NCBI GenBank assembly: GCA_963667505.2
Contig: OY763490.2
Coordinates: 1,674,001 to 1,738,000 of the forward strand
Length of the DNA: 64,000 nt
Reading direction: 5' to 3'
Source of the DNA: Aldehydirespirator sp963667505
GTDB lineage: Bacteria > Actinomycetota > Acidimicrobiia > Acidimicrobiales > Aldehydirespiratoraceae
Part shown: positions 33,807 to 42,600 of the stretch, piece by piece
Layout of the letters: each line of letters begins with the position of its first letter
Numbering within the stretch: position 1 is the first letter of the stretch
Notes under the pieces: model-generated
Database searches by the model: none
What the model saw: only the letters and a program-made list of their open reading frames with translations
What the model was told of the DNA's origin: nothing
Position numbers and translations under genes: made by a program

Positions 33807-34793
33807 TCAGACGTCGGCCATGATCTTGTCGGCGAACAGGTCGATCTGAGCCGGATCGTCGGTGAGCGGGTTGATGATCAGATGGTCGATTCCCGCCTCG
33901 GCCAGCGCCCGAATCCGCGCCGCCATCTCGTCGATGGTGCCGAACAGGTAGGCGTTGCGCAGATCCTCGTCGGAGCGCTTGGAGTCCATCACCGTGCGGT
34001 AGGCCGCTAGCTGCTCGGCGATCACCCGGTCGCGGTCGGACGAGTCGACGATGTGCAGCCACTGGGCGTGAGACATCGTGAACCCGCTCATGTCGCGCCG
34101 CGCGCCCAGATAGCGGCGCACCGACGAGATGTCGTCGGCGACGATCTCGGGGCTGGTGCCGCTGGACCGGCAGATCCAGCCGTCGTGGCGGCCGATGCGG
34201 GCCAGCACCGCGGGCGCCATGTTCGGGGTGTCGACGTTGTCGACCACATGCACCTGCGAGCCGCCGCCGATCCATATCGGGACGGGCTCCTCGGGGCGCG
34301 GGTACAGGGTGGTGCCGTCGGCCACGCTGTAGTAGGCGCCTTGGAAGCTCACGTCGTCGGTGCTGAGCAGCAGCTTGATCAGCTCCAAGGCCTCGTCGGT
34401 GCGACGGCCCCGCTCGCGCCGCGCCACCCCCACCGACGCGAACTCCATGTCGTCGTGGCCTGTGCCCACTCCCAGCACCACCCGTCCGCCGCCCGAGAGG
34501 CTGTCGAGGCTGGCCACCTCCTTGGCGATGATGGTGGGATGTCGGAACGGGGCGCACAGGATGGCCGTGCCCAGGCGGATCCGCTCGGTGGCCCCCGCGG
34601 CGACGGCCAGGGTGATCATCGGGTCCTGCCAGGCCACCGAGTACACGTTGGGGGCCACCAGCAGGTGGTCGATCACCCACAGCCCGCCGAACCCGGCCTC
34701 CTCCACCTTGGCGAAGTACGGCACCAGGGCCCGGGCCGACTCCGCGGTGGTCAGCGGCCCGGCATAGGACGGCACCCGCCAGCCGAAGTCCAT
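33807..34793 (-). CDS. LLM-class (luciferase-like) F420/FMN-dependent oxidoreductase
   Basis: A 328-residue TIM-barrel protein of the bacterial luciferase-like superfamily: FAKVEEAGFGGLWVIDHLLV at the N-terminus, ERIRLGTAILCAPFRHPTII (~75), GGGRVVLGVGTGHDDMEFAS (~105) and VPIWIGGGSQ (~175). These enzymes use F420 or FMN to oxidise or hydroxylate small organic substrates. GAGGGG lies right before ATG 34793, supporting that start. It sits between the enamidase-like gene (51 bp) and the importer permease, so a catabolic step on the imported compound is likely. Cofactor choice cannot be read from the sequence. Confidence 0.88.
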   Translation of the reverse strand: MDFGWRVPSYAGPLTTAESARALVPYFAKVEEAGFGGLWVIDHLLVAPNVYSVAWQDPMITLAVAAGATERIRLGTAILCAPFRHPTIIAKEVASLDSLSGGGRVVLGVGTGHDDMEFASVGVARRERGRRTDEALELIKLLLSTDDVSFQGAYYSVADGTTLYPRPEEPVPIWIGGGSQVHVVDNVDTPNMAPAVLARIGRHDGWICRSSGTSPEIVADDISSVRRYLGARRDMSGFTMSHAQWLHIVDSSDRDRVIAEQLAAYRTVMDSKRSDEDLRNAYLFGTIDEMAARIRALAEAGIDHLIINPLTDDPAQIDLFADKIMADV

Positions 34794-34867
34794 GGCCCCT
34801 CTAGCCTCTCGGGGCCGGGCTTGCAGTCGAGGCAGCAATACCGAAGAGCACGCAGCAGGAGTCTCGT

Positions 34868-34950
34868 GCTGGAACAACCATGCCGTCCGGCCCGCGGCGA
34901 GAATCTCGGGCCAGCGCAGCCATGCCGCCCGGCCCGCGGCGCGCCCTGTG
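34868..34950. repeat. ~41-bp imperfect tandem duplication between LLM and permease genes
   Basis: Two adjacent copies share CATGCCG-C/T-CCGGCCCGCGGCG followed by a diverged tail. They lie downstream of the permease stop at 34965 and fill most of the 171-bp spacer. No gene or promoter was recognised in the spacer. Confidence 0.6.
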
Positions 34951-34964
34951 TGCCGCGGACGCGG

Positions 34965-35780
34965 TCATACCGACACTCCTGCGGCGCGCATCTCGGCGCC
35001 CACCGTGCCGTACAGGCGCCGCATCACCAGCCGGTACACCAGGCCGTGGAGCTGGTCGAGGAGCAGGCCGAGGACGGTGAGCTGCACGAACGCCACGAAC
35101 ATCAGCTCGGTGTCGAGCGTGCCCTGCGACACGATGATCAGCGCGCCCAGGCCCTTGTTGGCGCCTACGTACTCGGCCACCACCGCTCCGACCAGCGCCA
35201 GCATCAGAGCCACCCGCAGCCCGCTGAACACCGCGGGCACCGCGTGCAGCGCCCTGCACTTGGTGAGGGTCGTCCAGCGTCCCGCCCGCAGCGCTCGGAA
35301 CAGCTCCAGCATCTCGGCGGGCACCGTCGTCAGCCCCAGGTAGGTGTTCTCCAGCAGCGGGAAGAACGCGATCAGAGCGGCGATGATCACCTTGGGGGTC
35401 ATGCCGAACCCGAACCAGATCACCAGGATGGGCGCCAGCGCGAACTTCGGCAGGGCCTGGGTGATGATCACGTAGGGCATGATCACCCGCCGGGCGATCC
35501 CGAACTCCGAGGCCAGAGTGCCCAGCCCGATGCCGGCCACGCCGCCGAGCACGAACCCCAGGACGATCTCCTGGACGGTTATCCATATGTGCGGGTTGGC
35601 CCTGCCCGAGCTCATGTAGTCGATGAGCCGCTCGAGGACCGGTCCCGGCTCGGGAAGGATCAGCGGAGAGTTGGTCCGGGCCCACAGGTGCCACACGGCG
35701 ACGAGCACGACCGCCGACACCACGACGAGAACGCGGCCAAGCCACGCCTCGGTGCGAAGAGACCTCCACAGGCGCCTCAT
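34965..35780 (-). CDS. ABC transporter permease (SsuC/TauC/ThiX type)
   Basis: A 271-residue inner-membrane permease with about six hydrophobic segments (first at ~17-34, VLVVVSAVVLVAVWHLW). The BPD_transp_1 coupling region appears as EMLELFRALRAGRWTTLTKC (EAA loop, ~155). IIAALIAFFPLLENTYLGL and VGAVVAEYVGANKGLGALII match nitrate/sulfonate/thiamine-precursor importers. It forms an importer with the ATPase upstream and the NMT1-like binding protein. The gap to the ATPase gene (103 bp) holds nothing recognisable. Confidence 0.92.
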   Translation of the reverse strand: MRRLWRSLRTEAWLGRVLVVVSAVVLVAVWHLWARTNSPLILPEPGPVLERLIDYMSSGRANPHIWITVQEIVLGFVLGGVAGIGLGTLASEFGIARRVIMPYVIITQALPKFALAPILVIWFGFGMTPKVIIAALIAFFPLLENTYLGLTTVPAEMLELFRALRAGRWTTLTKCRALHAVPAVFSGLRVALMLALVGAVVAEYVGANKGLGALIIVSQGTLDTELMFVAFVQLTVLGLLLDQLHGLVYRLVMRRLYGTVGAEMRAAGVSV

Positions 35781-35883
35781 CGAACGCTCGTCCCCCTCGC
35801 CGAAGAGCTCCGACGCCTCGATCGGGCACGGCCGGAGTCGGCGCCCGCTCCCGCGTTCCGCGTCGGGGGGTTCCGGCGCGGCC

Positions 35884-36666
35884 TCAATTCAACTGCTCCC
35901 GTATCCGCTGGCGCAACGTCCAGAAGCGCTCGTCGGCCTCTACCTGCGAGAAGGACCGCGGTCTAGGAAGATCGACTTCGATCACGTCCTGCACCCTGCC
36001 GGGCCTCGCCGACATGACCATCACCCGGTCGGAGAGGAACAGCGCCTCGCCGATGTCGTGGGTGACGAACACCACCGTGGTCTGCGACTCCTGCCAGATG
36101 CGCAGCAGCTCGACGTTCATCGAGTCGCGGGTCTGGGCGTCGAGCGCGCCGAAGGGCTCGTCCATCAGCAGGATCGACGGCTCCACCGCCAGCGCTCGGG
36201 CCACCGACACCCGCTGCTGCATGCCGCCCGACAGTTCGGCGGGCCGATGGTTCAGGTACTCCGACAGGCCCACCATGTCAAGGACCTCGAGGGCCTTCTG
36301 CCGGTTCTCGGCGCTGGGGCGGCCCATGACCTCGAAGGGCAGCATCACATTGTCGAGCACTCTGCGCCACGGCAGCAGCACGGCCTTCTGGAACACGTAG
36401 CCGATCCGGGGATCGGGCTCGGTGACCACCTCGCCGCCGATGCGGACCTCGCCGACGGAGGGGCCGATCAGCCCGCCCACGCAGCGCAGCAGCGTGCTCT
36501 TGCCGCAGCCGCTGGGCCCGACGATGCCGACGAACTCCCGGGGCGCGATGTCGAAGTCGATGCCCTCCAAGGCCGTGATGTCGCCCGCGTCGGAGGCATA
36601 GGTCTTGGTCAGACCGTCGATCTCGATGTGGCCGCGCCTGGAGGCTTCTTCGGTCGTCTGGTTCAC
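35884..36666 (-). CDS. ABC transporter ATP-binding protein (SsuB/TauB type)
   Basis: A 260-residue ABC ATPase with every signature motif: Walker A GIVGPSGCGKSTLLRCVGG (~45), Q-loop GYVFQKAVLLPWRRV (~90), signature AELSGGMQQRVSVARAL (~140), Walker B SILLMDEPFGALDAQTR (~162) and switch His in VVFVTHDIGEALFLSDR. The subfamily energises import of nitrate, sulfonates, taurine or pyrimidine precursors. It starts at GTG 36666, downstream of a strong hairpin that follows the binding-protein gene. Confidence 0.94.
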   Translation of the reverse strand: MNQTTEEASRRGHIEIDGLTKTYASDAGDITALEGIDFDIAPREFVGIVGPSGCGKSTLLRCVGGLIGPSVGEVRIGGEVVTEPDPRIGYVFQKAVLLPWRRVLDNVMLPFEVMGRPSAENRQKALEVLDMVGLSEYLNHRPAELSGGMQQRVSVARALAVEPSILLMDEPFGALDAQTRDSMNVELLRIWQESQTTVVFVTHDIGEALFLSDRVMVMSARPGRVQDVIEVDLPRPRSFSQVEADERFWTLRQRIREQLN

Positions 36667-36681
36667 ACTGCTGCCGCCCCG

Positions 36682-36719
36682 CGCCCCGGCGGACTGGGGA
36701 GGAGTCGCCCGCCGGGGCG
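36682..36719 (-). terminator. Strong intercistronic hairpin between binding-protein and ATPase genes
   Basis: CGCCCCGGCGG (36682-36692) and CCGCCGGGGCG (36709-36719) form a perfect 11-bp stem with a 16-nt loop, without a U-tract. Placed after the solute-binding gene and before the ATPase gene in an operon, it may stabilise the upstream message or cause partial termination, giving more binding protein than transporter; that is an inference from position. Confidence 0.65.
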
Positions 36720-36756
36720 TCAGGCTAGTGGGGCTGCCAGGGGGCTACTAGTGGGG

Positions 36757-37995
36757 CTAGATGTCGGCGAACCGGTTCGAGATGACCGCTGAGGCGTCGA
36801 CCGAGTCCGACAGGATGCCCAGCTCGGTGGCCTGGTCGGCCACGTCCTGGATCGTCGGGACGTCGCACCAGCCCATGCCGTTCTCGGCCACGCCGGGGCC
36901 GTTGTTCTGCATCTCGATGCGGTATTCGATCACCGCGAGGTTGCGGTCCATGTTGTCGGCGCCGACCGCGTAGCGGGAGCCGATCTCGGCGGCGGCCTCC
37001 GGGTTCTCCTGGATCCACACCTTGGCCTTCTCTAGGGCGGCGATGAAGCGGCCCACGCCGTCCTCGTTGTCATCGACCCAGTCCCGGTTGGCGAAGTACA
37101 CGTCGTTGGGGCCGGGAACCTGCTCGTACTGCCAGATCTCGTAGTCGTCGATCTGGTCATCGGGGATGCCGCCCGCCTCGAGCAGGGCCCAGTTGATCGA
37201 GCCCCAAGTGGACGCGGCCTGGGCCTGCCCGCCGAGCAGCGCCTCGCCGAAGGCGATGCCGGTGGCCGCGAAGGTCACGTCGTCCTCGGTGATGCCGTTG
37301 TCGGCGAGCAGCAGCGCGGCGTACCACTTGCTGGTGGAGGCCTGCGAGGTGACCGCGACGGTCTTGCCCCTGAGGTCCTCGGGCGACTCGACTCCGGACG
37401 CGGTGTTGACCAGCATGGTCATCCAGTTCTGCGTGTAGGGGCAGTAGATCCCCTCCACGTCGGCGCCCGCGATGGTGGCGAAGAAGCCCGACAATGCGTC
37501 GGCCATGGCGATGTCGGCGTTGCCGGCCACGAGCTGCTTCACGGCGTCGCCGGCGCCGGCGCCGGGCAACTGCTCCAGGTTCACGCCCGCCTCGGCGAAG
37601 TAGCCGTTCTCCTCGGCCACGTAGAGGTCGATGAAGTCGATGAACTTGCCGCCGCCCCAAGTGACCAGGCGGATGTCGATCGGCTCGGGCGGAGCCGCCG
37701 GCTCCGGCTCGGGCTCAGGTTCGGGCTCAGGCTCCTCTGCCGGCTCGGGCTCCTCAGCCGGCTCGGGCTCGTCGGCGGCAGTCTCGGGCTCGGGCTCGGC
37801 GGCAGGCTCAGGCTCCTCCGCCGGCTCGGGCTCGGGATCCGCAGCGGGCTCGGGCTCGGGCTCGGCGGCAGGCTCCGCGGCCGGGGCCGAGGGCTCGTCA
37901 TCGCCGCAAGCGGTGAACAGCAACGCCGCGGCCAGCAGCACTGCGAGCCAGTGCAGCAGGCGCGGCCGTGAACCACGATTCCTCGTCTCGTTCAT
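36757..37995 (-). CDS. ABC transporter substrate-binding lipoprotein (NMT1/SsuA-like)
   Basis: A 412-residue exported lipoprotein. The signal is RLLHWLAVLLAAALLFTACG (lipobox LFTAC, Cys ~31), followed by an acidic Glu-Pro-Ala repeat linker to ~residue 110. The NMT1-like fold then has GGKFIDFIDLYVAEENGYFA, GDAVKQLVAGNADIAMADAL and DLRGKTVAVTSQASTSKWYA. Relatives bind pyrimidine precursors, sulfonates or aromatic acids. ATG 37995 was chosen because GGAGGGAG lies 5 nt upstream and the lipoprotein signal starts there. It heads the importer operon and is divergent from a GntR regulator, which probably controls it. Confidence 0.92.
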   Translation of the reverse strand: MNETRNRGSRPRLLHWLAVLLAAALLFTACGDDEPSAPAAEPAAEPEPEPAADPEPEPAEEPEPAAEPEPETAADEPEPAEEPEPAEEPEPEPEPEPEPAAPPEPIDIRLVTWGGGKFIDFIDLYVAEENGYFAEAGVNLEQLPGAGAGDAVKQLVAGNADIAMADALSGFFATIAGADVEGIYCPYTQNWMTMLVNTASGVESPEDLRGKTVAVTSQASTSKWYAALLLADNGITEDDVTFAATGIAFGEALLGGQAQAASTWGSINWALLEAGGIPDDQIDDYEIWQYEQVPGPNDVYFANRDWVDDNEDGVGRFIAALEKAKVWIQENPEAAAEIGSRYAVGADNMDRNLAVIEYRIEMQNNGPGVAENGMGWCDVPTIQDVADQATELGILSDSVDASAVISNRFADI

Positions 37996-38085
37996 GATGG
38001 TCTCCCTCCGTTGTTGAGACTGGCAAACCCTATAGGAAATCTTCAATCGTATGTCAACCCGATTGGACGGTGGCATGATGGGGCG
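37996..38085. promoter_or_regulatory. Divergent promoter region of importer operon and GntR gene
   Basis: Ninety bases separate the two start codons. The segment CCCTATAGGAAATC is AT-rich for this genome and likely contains promoter elements. CATGAT (38074-38079) ends 6 nt before the gntR ATG. I saw no convincing palindromic GntR site. Confidence 0.4.
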
Positions 38086-38763
38086 ATGACCCCGTTCACG
38101 AGGCCCAAGACCGCCCAGGAGGCCGTCCTAGCTGAGATCCGGCAACAGCTCCTCGACGGTCGCCTCGCGCCGGGGGTGGCGATTCGGCCCGACGCGCTCG
38201 GGGAGGAGCTCGGAGTGTCGGCCGTGCCGGTGCGCGAGGCGCTTCGGATACTCGAAGGCGAGGGCCATGTGGACTACAGGCCCCACCGCGGCTACGTGGT
38301 CGCGGCCCTCGACGTGGACGACATCGTCGAGATCTACCGCATCCGCGAGCTGCTCGAGACCGAGGCCGTCCGCGAAGCCATACCGAGGCTCGCCGCCGGC
38401 GACATCGCCAAGCTGCGCCAGATCACCGCCGAGATGGACCAGACCCAAAACGATGTGCTGGCGCTCACGGCCGTGAACCGCCGGTTCCACTTCACCGTCT
38501 TCGAGGCGGCGCGGATGCCCCAGTTGGTCAGGGTGCTGAGGATCCTGTGGGACTCGTCGGACCGCTACCGGCTGCGCTACCTGATGTCGCCGGAGAACCG
38601 TCAGCTGGCCCACGAACAGCACCAGCGGATGGTGCAGGCGCTGGCCGACGGCGACGTCGAGTCCTTCGTAGCCGAAAGCCGCATGCACCGGGCCCATGCC
38701 ACCAAGACGCTGGCCGCGGCGCTCAGCACCGACGGATCCGATCAGGCGCAGCGCTCCGCCTGA
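38086..38763 (+). CDS. GntR-family (FadR/FCD) transcriptional regulator
   Basis: A 225-residue regulator. Residues 1-70 are a winged helix-turn-helix (AVLAEIRQQLLDGRLAPGVA, then LGEELGVSAVPVREALRILE). The C-terminal FCD domain has DIVEIYRIRELLETEAVREA (~85), NRRFHFTVFEAARMPQLVRV and HEQHQRMVQALADGDVE, with the Asp/His metal-site spacing of FCD proteins. It is likely to sense a carboxylic acid. ATG 38086 fits both the domain start and a -10-like hexamer 6 nt upstream. Its position opposite the importer operon points to control of that operon. Confidence 0.92.
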   Translation: MTPFTRPKTAQEAVLAEIRQQLLDGRLAPGVAIRPDALGEELGVSAVPVREALRILEGEGHVDYRPHRGYVVAALDVDDIVEIYRIRELLETEAVREAIPRLAAGDIAKLRQITAEMDQTQNDVLALTAVNRRFHFTVFEAARMPQLVRVLRILWDSSDRYRLRYLMSPENRQLAHEQHQRMVQALADGDVESFVAESRMHRAHATKTLAAALSTDGSDQAQRSA

Positions 38764-38799
38764 CCCCCCGCCGAACGACGGCCGACGGCCACCCGAGGT

Positions 38800-40455
38800 C
38801 TATCGACCCATCAGGTCGATCTTGCGCTGCTCGATCTTGGTGCGCAGGGGCGGGAACACCTCTTCGGGGTCGATGGCGAACGCCAGGAGCGAGGGCCCTC
38901 CGGCAGCCAGTGCCCACTCGAACGCACCGTCGATGTCGGCAGGGTCGGTGACGCTCCGGGCCTCCACTCCGAAGGCCCGGGCGACGGCCGCGAAGTCGAT
39001 CGGCCCGAGCCGCACGAAGTGGTCCTCGCCGTACATCGCCTCGGCCTGATGGCGCAGGATGCCGAGGGCGCCGTCGACGAACACGACGGCCACCACCGGC
39101 AGGCCGAGGTCGCGGGCCACGGCCAGCTCGCCCATGGTGTGCACGAATCCCCCGTCGCCTGCTATCGCCACGACGGGATCAGGCCCCAGGGCGACCGACG
39201 CGCCGATGGCGGCGGGCAGGCTGAAGCCCATGGCGTCGAACTCGCAGGACTGCAGAAGGCCGTGCGGGCCGGTCACGTCGAGCTGCTCGCAGACCCAAAG
39301 CCGGTGGTTGCCGATGTCGGCCGACACCACCATGCCGTCGGGCCCGCATCGGTTGAGCGAGTCGATCACGGCGACCGCACTCAGGCCCCGGCGCGGGTCG
39401 TTCTGGGGCGCGCTGCGCTGCGGCCGGGCCGTGAACCACGGACTCCGCGGGGACACATGCTCGGCGACGGCGGCCAGGACGGGACCGACGCCGGCCACGA
39501 CGCCTTGATCGACCCGGTAGACCCGGTTGATCTGGGAGGCGTCGGCGTCGATCTGGACGACCTGGGCGTCGGCCGCGATCAAGTCGGAGCGCCAGCCGAA
39601 GGTGGTCTGCTCCCCCAGGGCGCAGCCCGCTACCAGCACCAGATCGGCCCCGGCGACCGCGTCGCGGGCGGCGGCGGTGCCGTAGAAGCCCAGCATCCCG
39701 ACGCTGCGCGGATGGGCGGTGGGGATGCTGCCGATGCCGGAGCGGCTGGTGGCCACCGGCGCGCCGAGGCGGTCGGCCAGGGTCGCCAACGCGTGGCTGC
39801 CGCCGCTTCGCAGCACGCCGTGGCCGGCCAGGACCGCGGGCCGCTGCGAGGCCTCGAGCCTGCGGGCCAGTTCGTCGATGGGGGGGACGGCTGGCGGCGA
39901 CGGAGTCGCCGGGACCGGCTCGACGCGGACAGCCCGGTCAGCCTGAAGGTTCTGGGGCAGCGCGATGTGGACCGGGCCCGGACGGCCCGACGCGGCCAGC
40001 TGCATGCCGGTGGCGACGAGGTTGGGGATCTCGTCGAGGGAGACGGCCTGCACCGAGCTCTTGCAGAACGGGGCGAACAGCCCGACGTTGTCGCAGTGCT
40101 GGAGGATGTTGCGGTGTACGTAGCGCCTGTCGACCTGCGCGCTCAGCACGACCAGCGGGATGGAGTCCGCTTGAGCGTTGGCCACTGCGGTGACGAGGTT
40201 GGTGGCGCCGGGCCCGGGCGCCCCGGACAGGACCACGCCCGGCTCGCCGGTGACCAGCGCGTGGCCCGACGCCATGTAGCCCGCGCCCTGCTCGTGGCGG
40301 GCGGCGACCACCCTGGGAGACCCCAGCCGTCCGAGCTCGTGGTAGGTGGGCAGGAAGTGGCCGCCGGCCACGGTGAACACCGCGGCGGCACCCGTGTCGC
40401 GAACCGCCTCCGCAATGACGCGGCGACCGAGCAGCTCAGCCGATGACGCCGACAT
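38800..40455 (-). CDS. Thiamine-diphosphate enzyme, acetolactate-synthase-like
   Basis: A 551-residue TPP enzyme of the acetolactate synthase/oxalyl-CoA decarboxylase type. The N-terminal PYR domain contains the conserved Glu in VVAARHEQGAGYMASGHALV (~50), the central domain has RPAVLAGHGVLRSG, and the C-terminal PP domain has VAIAGDGGFVHTMGELAVA (GDG...) (~430). It probably performs a decarboxylation or carboligation in catabolism rather than valine synthesis, because no small subunit or ilv genes are nearby; that is inference. GGGGAGG precedes ATG 40455 and excludes the longer reading. Convergent with gntR. Confidence 0.87.
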   Translation of the reverse strand: MSASSAELLGRRVIAEAVRDTGAAAVFTVAGGHFLPTYHELGRLGSPRVVAARHEQGAGYMASGHALVTGEPGVVLSGAPGPGATNLVTAVANAQADSIPLVVLSAQVDRRYVHRNILQHCDNVGLFAPFCKSSVQAVSLDEIPNLVATGMQLAASGRPGPVHIALPQNLQADRAVRVEPVPATPSPPAVPPIDELARRLEASQRPAVLAGHGVLRSGGSHALATLADRLGAPVATSRSGIGSIPTAHPRSVGMLGFYGTAAARDAVAGADLVLVAGCALGEQTTFGWRSDLIAADAQVVQIDADASQINRVYRVDQGVVAGVGPVLAAVAEHVSPRSPWFTARPQRSAPQNDPRRGLSAVAVIDSLNRCGPDGMVVSADIGNHRLWVCEQLDVTGPHGLLQSCEFDAMGFSLPAAIGASVALGPDPVVAIAGDGGFVHTMGELAVARDLGLPVVAVVFVDGALGILRHQAEAMYGEDHFVRLGPIDFAAVARAFGVEARSVTDPADIDGAFEWALAAGGPSLLAFAIDPEEVFPPLRTKIEQRKIDLMGR

Positions 40456-40582
40456 TGGCCTCCCCTGGTGGCGCTCTGCGGCGGCTCGACTCCCGCCCTG
40501 GACGCAGCAGAACATAGTCGATCAGGTTCGGCCGACCGCCATACCGAGACGGCTGCCGATGCACGGCCGGCCTCTCGGTGGA

Positions 40583-40622
40583 GGCCGTGAGGGCCGTGGG
40601 GGCCGTGGGGGCCGTGAGGACC
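40583..40622. repeat. 9-bp tandem repeat in a divergent intergenic region
   Basis: Four adjacent GCCGTG-A/G-GG units lie between the TPP-enzyme gene and the rightward CoA-transferase gene. No coding sense was found. The remaining ~150 bp of this spacer shows only the -10-like hexamer at 40658. Confidence 0.75.
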
Positions 40623-40657
40623 GACCCGGACCGACCCCCGCTCTGGGCCTGCGCCGC

Positions 40658-40663
40658 TAGCGT
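40658..40663 (+). promoter_or_regulatory. -10-like hexamer of the CaiB/BaiF gene
   Basis: TAGCGT ends 6 nt before GTG 40670, the leaderless spacing seen repeatedly here. It supports GTG as the start. Confidence 0.45.
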
Positions 40664-40669
40664 GCACCC

Positions 40670-41893
40670 GTGGCCGGGCCGCTGGAGGGCATCAAGGTGG
40701 TGGAGCTCGGCGTTTGGGTCGCCGGGCCGGCCGCGGGGGGGATCCTGGCTGACTGGGGCGCCGATGTGGTGAAGGTCGAGCCTGTCGGCGGGGACCCGGC
40801 CCGCATGTTCCAGTTCATCCTCGGCGGGGACATGCCCACCAACCCGGTGTTCGAGATGGACAACCGGGGCAAGCGCAGCATCGCGCTCGACCTCACGTCG
40901 AAGCAGGGGCGCGGCGTGCTCGAGGAGCTTCTGGACCAGGCCGACGTGTTCGTCACCAACGTGCGCCTCGCCGGGCTCGAGCGCCTCGGCCTCGACCACC
41001 GGACCCTCGCCGAGCGTCATCGCAGGCTCGTGTACGCCGCCATCACCGGCTACGGCATGGACGGCGCGGACGCAGACGCGGGCGCGTTCGACGTGGCCGG
41101 CTTCTGGGCCCGCTCCGGGATCGCCCATCTGCTCACCCCCGAGGGCGGCGACCCGCCGTTCCAGCGGGGCGGGATGGGAGACCACAGCACCGCGCTGACC
41201 GCCGCGGCCGGAGTGTGCGCCGCCCTGCTGGCCCGGACCCGCACCGGGGAGGGCCAGATGGTGAGCACGTCGCTGCTTCGCCAGGGCGCCTACACCATCA
41301 GCTTCGACCTGTCGGTCACGCTCGGCTGGGGCCTGACCCTGCGCATCGGCCAGCGCGACAACATGGGCAATCCGGCCATGAACAACTACACCGCCGCCGA
41401 CGGCCGACGATTCTGGCTCGTGGGCCTCGAGCCCGATCGGCACTGGGGTCCCCTGACCCGGGCCGTGGGACGCCCCGACTGGCAGACCGACGAACGCTAC
41501 GCCACGGCCCGGGCCCGCCGCCACAACGCGGCCCGGCTCGTCGTGGAGCTCGACGAGATATTCGCCACCCGGCCCCTCGACCGGTGGGCCTCGGCATTCG
41601 CCTCGGAGCCGGAGCTGTTCTGGGCCCCCGTCCAGTCGCCCGACGACCTGCTGGCCGATCCGCAGTTCGCCGCGGCCGGCGGCATGGTGGAGGTTCCGGA
41701 CGGGCCGTCGTCGACGACGATGGTCGCCACCCCGGTGGACTTCTCAGCCACGCCGTGGGCGCCGCGGGCCATGGCGCCGAGGCTGGGCGAGCACACCGAG
41801 GAGATCCTGCGCTCGCTGGGCCGCAGCGACGCCGAGATCGAAGCGATGGAGGACGCCGGCTCGGCCCGCCGCGCCGCGCCCGCCCACTTCTGA
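40670..41893 (+). CDS. CaiB/BaiF family (class III) CoA-transferase
   Basis: A 407-residue class III CoA-transferase: LEGIKVVELGVWVAGPAAGG and LADWGADVVKVEPVGGDPAR at the N-terminus, IALDLTSKQGRGVLEELLDQ (~75), and the catalytic Asp region in DVFVTNVRLAGLERLGLDHR plus GAFDVAGFWARSGIAHLL (Asp ~142). These enzymes move CoA between carboxylic acids without a free intermediate. The acceptor is unknown. It is followed by a nucleotidase-like gene after 56 bp and is divergent from the TPP enzyme. Confidence 0.92.
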   Translation: MAGPLEGIKVVELGVWVAGPAAGGILADWGADVVKVEPVGGDPARMFQFILGGDMPTNPVFEMDNRGKRSIALDLTSKQGRGVLEELLDQADVFVTNVRLAGLERLGLDHRTLAERHRRLVYAAITGYGMDGADADAGAFDVAGFWARSGIAHLLTPEGGDPPFQRGGMGDHSTALTAAAGVCAALLARTRTGEGQMVSTSLLRQGAYTISFDLSVTLGWGLTLRIGQRDNMGNPAMNNYTAADGRRFWLVGLEPDRHWGPLTRAVGRPDWQTDERYATARARRHNAARLVVELDEIFATRPLDRWASAFASEPELFWAPVQSPDDLLADPQFAAAGGMVEVPDGPSSTTMVATPVDFSATPWAPRAMAPRLGEHTEEILRSLGRSDAEIEAMEDAGSARRAAPAHF

Positions 41894-41949
41894 ACTCGGC
41901 CTCCCCGGACCGTCGGTGCGAGCCGCCGCGGTCGCTAGCCTTGCCGCCC

Positions 41950-42591
41950 ATGGCACTCACCGAATCCTCCTCCGCTGAACCCGGCTCGGCCGGTTCATCT
42001 GCTCCCAAGACTGTCGCCATCAGCCTCGACGGCGTGATCGCGAACTGGGTTCAGGGCCTGAGATCGCATGTCGCCACCCGGCGCGGCGTCGCCGACCAGC
42101 AGCTCTCCGAGAACGTCTCGTGGGACCTCTCGGAGTGGGGAGTGACCGACGCGAGACCGATCCTGCGCGAGTTCATGCTCTCGCCCATGATGGGGCGTCT
42201 CCGGCTCATCGACGGCGCCGCGGCGGGCATCGCCCGGCTTCGGGAGGCGGGGTTCTCGGTGCTGGTGATGACCCGCCGCGAGCGCATGGCGGGAGACGAT
42301 CCTGCCGACAAGGCAGCCGCCCGGGAGACCACCCGCCAGTGGTTCGCCGGACAGCCGGAGCTGGGCGTCGTCGACGACGACATCGTCTTCACCGACGATC
42401 CAGTGTCGGCTGACGCCGACATCTGGATGGACGACTCGCCGCAGCGGGCCGAGCGCCTGCTGGAGGCCGGCAAGGAAGTATGGATGCTGCCGCGGCCCTG
42501 GAACCGCGAGGCGTGCAAGCACCCGCAGATCAACATTCTCTACGAGGGCTGGGAGTCCATCGGCGACCTGATCTCCGAAGCTCACCGGTAG
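41950..42591 (+). CDS. HAD-like 5'(3')-deoxyribonucleotidase-type protein
   Basis: A 213-residue protein of the NT5C/HAD phosphatase type. It has TVAISLDGVIANWVQGL (~residue 20) at the position of the catalytic DxDG motif; here the second acid is replaced (SLDGV), which may matter. Later blocks are LREAGFSVLVMTRR (~100, motif II region) and DIVFTDDPVSADADIWMDDS (~143, motif IV Asp pair). The first ~17 residues are Ser/Ala-rich and poorly conserved. TAGCCT lies 8 nt before ATG 41950. Its TAG stop overlaps the -10 hexamer of carD. Confidence 0.7.
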   Translation: MALTESSSAEPGSAGSSAPKTVAISLDGVIANWVQGLRSHVATRRGVADQQLSENVSWDLSEWGVTDARPILREFMLSPMMGRLRLIDGAAAGIARLREAGFSVLVMTRRERMAGDDPADKAAARETTRQWFAGQPELGVVDDDIVFTDDPVSADADIWMDDSPQRAERLLEAGKEVWMLPRPWNREACKHPQINILYEGWESIGDLISEAHR

Positions 42592-42594
42592 ACT
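42589..42594 (+). promoter_or_regulatory. -10 hexamer TAGACT of carD
   Basis: TAGACT ends 6 nt before GTG 42601. Its first three bases are the stop codon of the upstream gene, so the two genes are packed to share sequence. Confidence 0.5.
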
Positions 42595-42600
42595 CGACCG

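Noticed and set aside
34801..35829. A long frame overlapping the permease that could be an alternative gene
   Set aside because: The permease frame has membrane segments and the EAA loop; the overlapping frame has neither.
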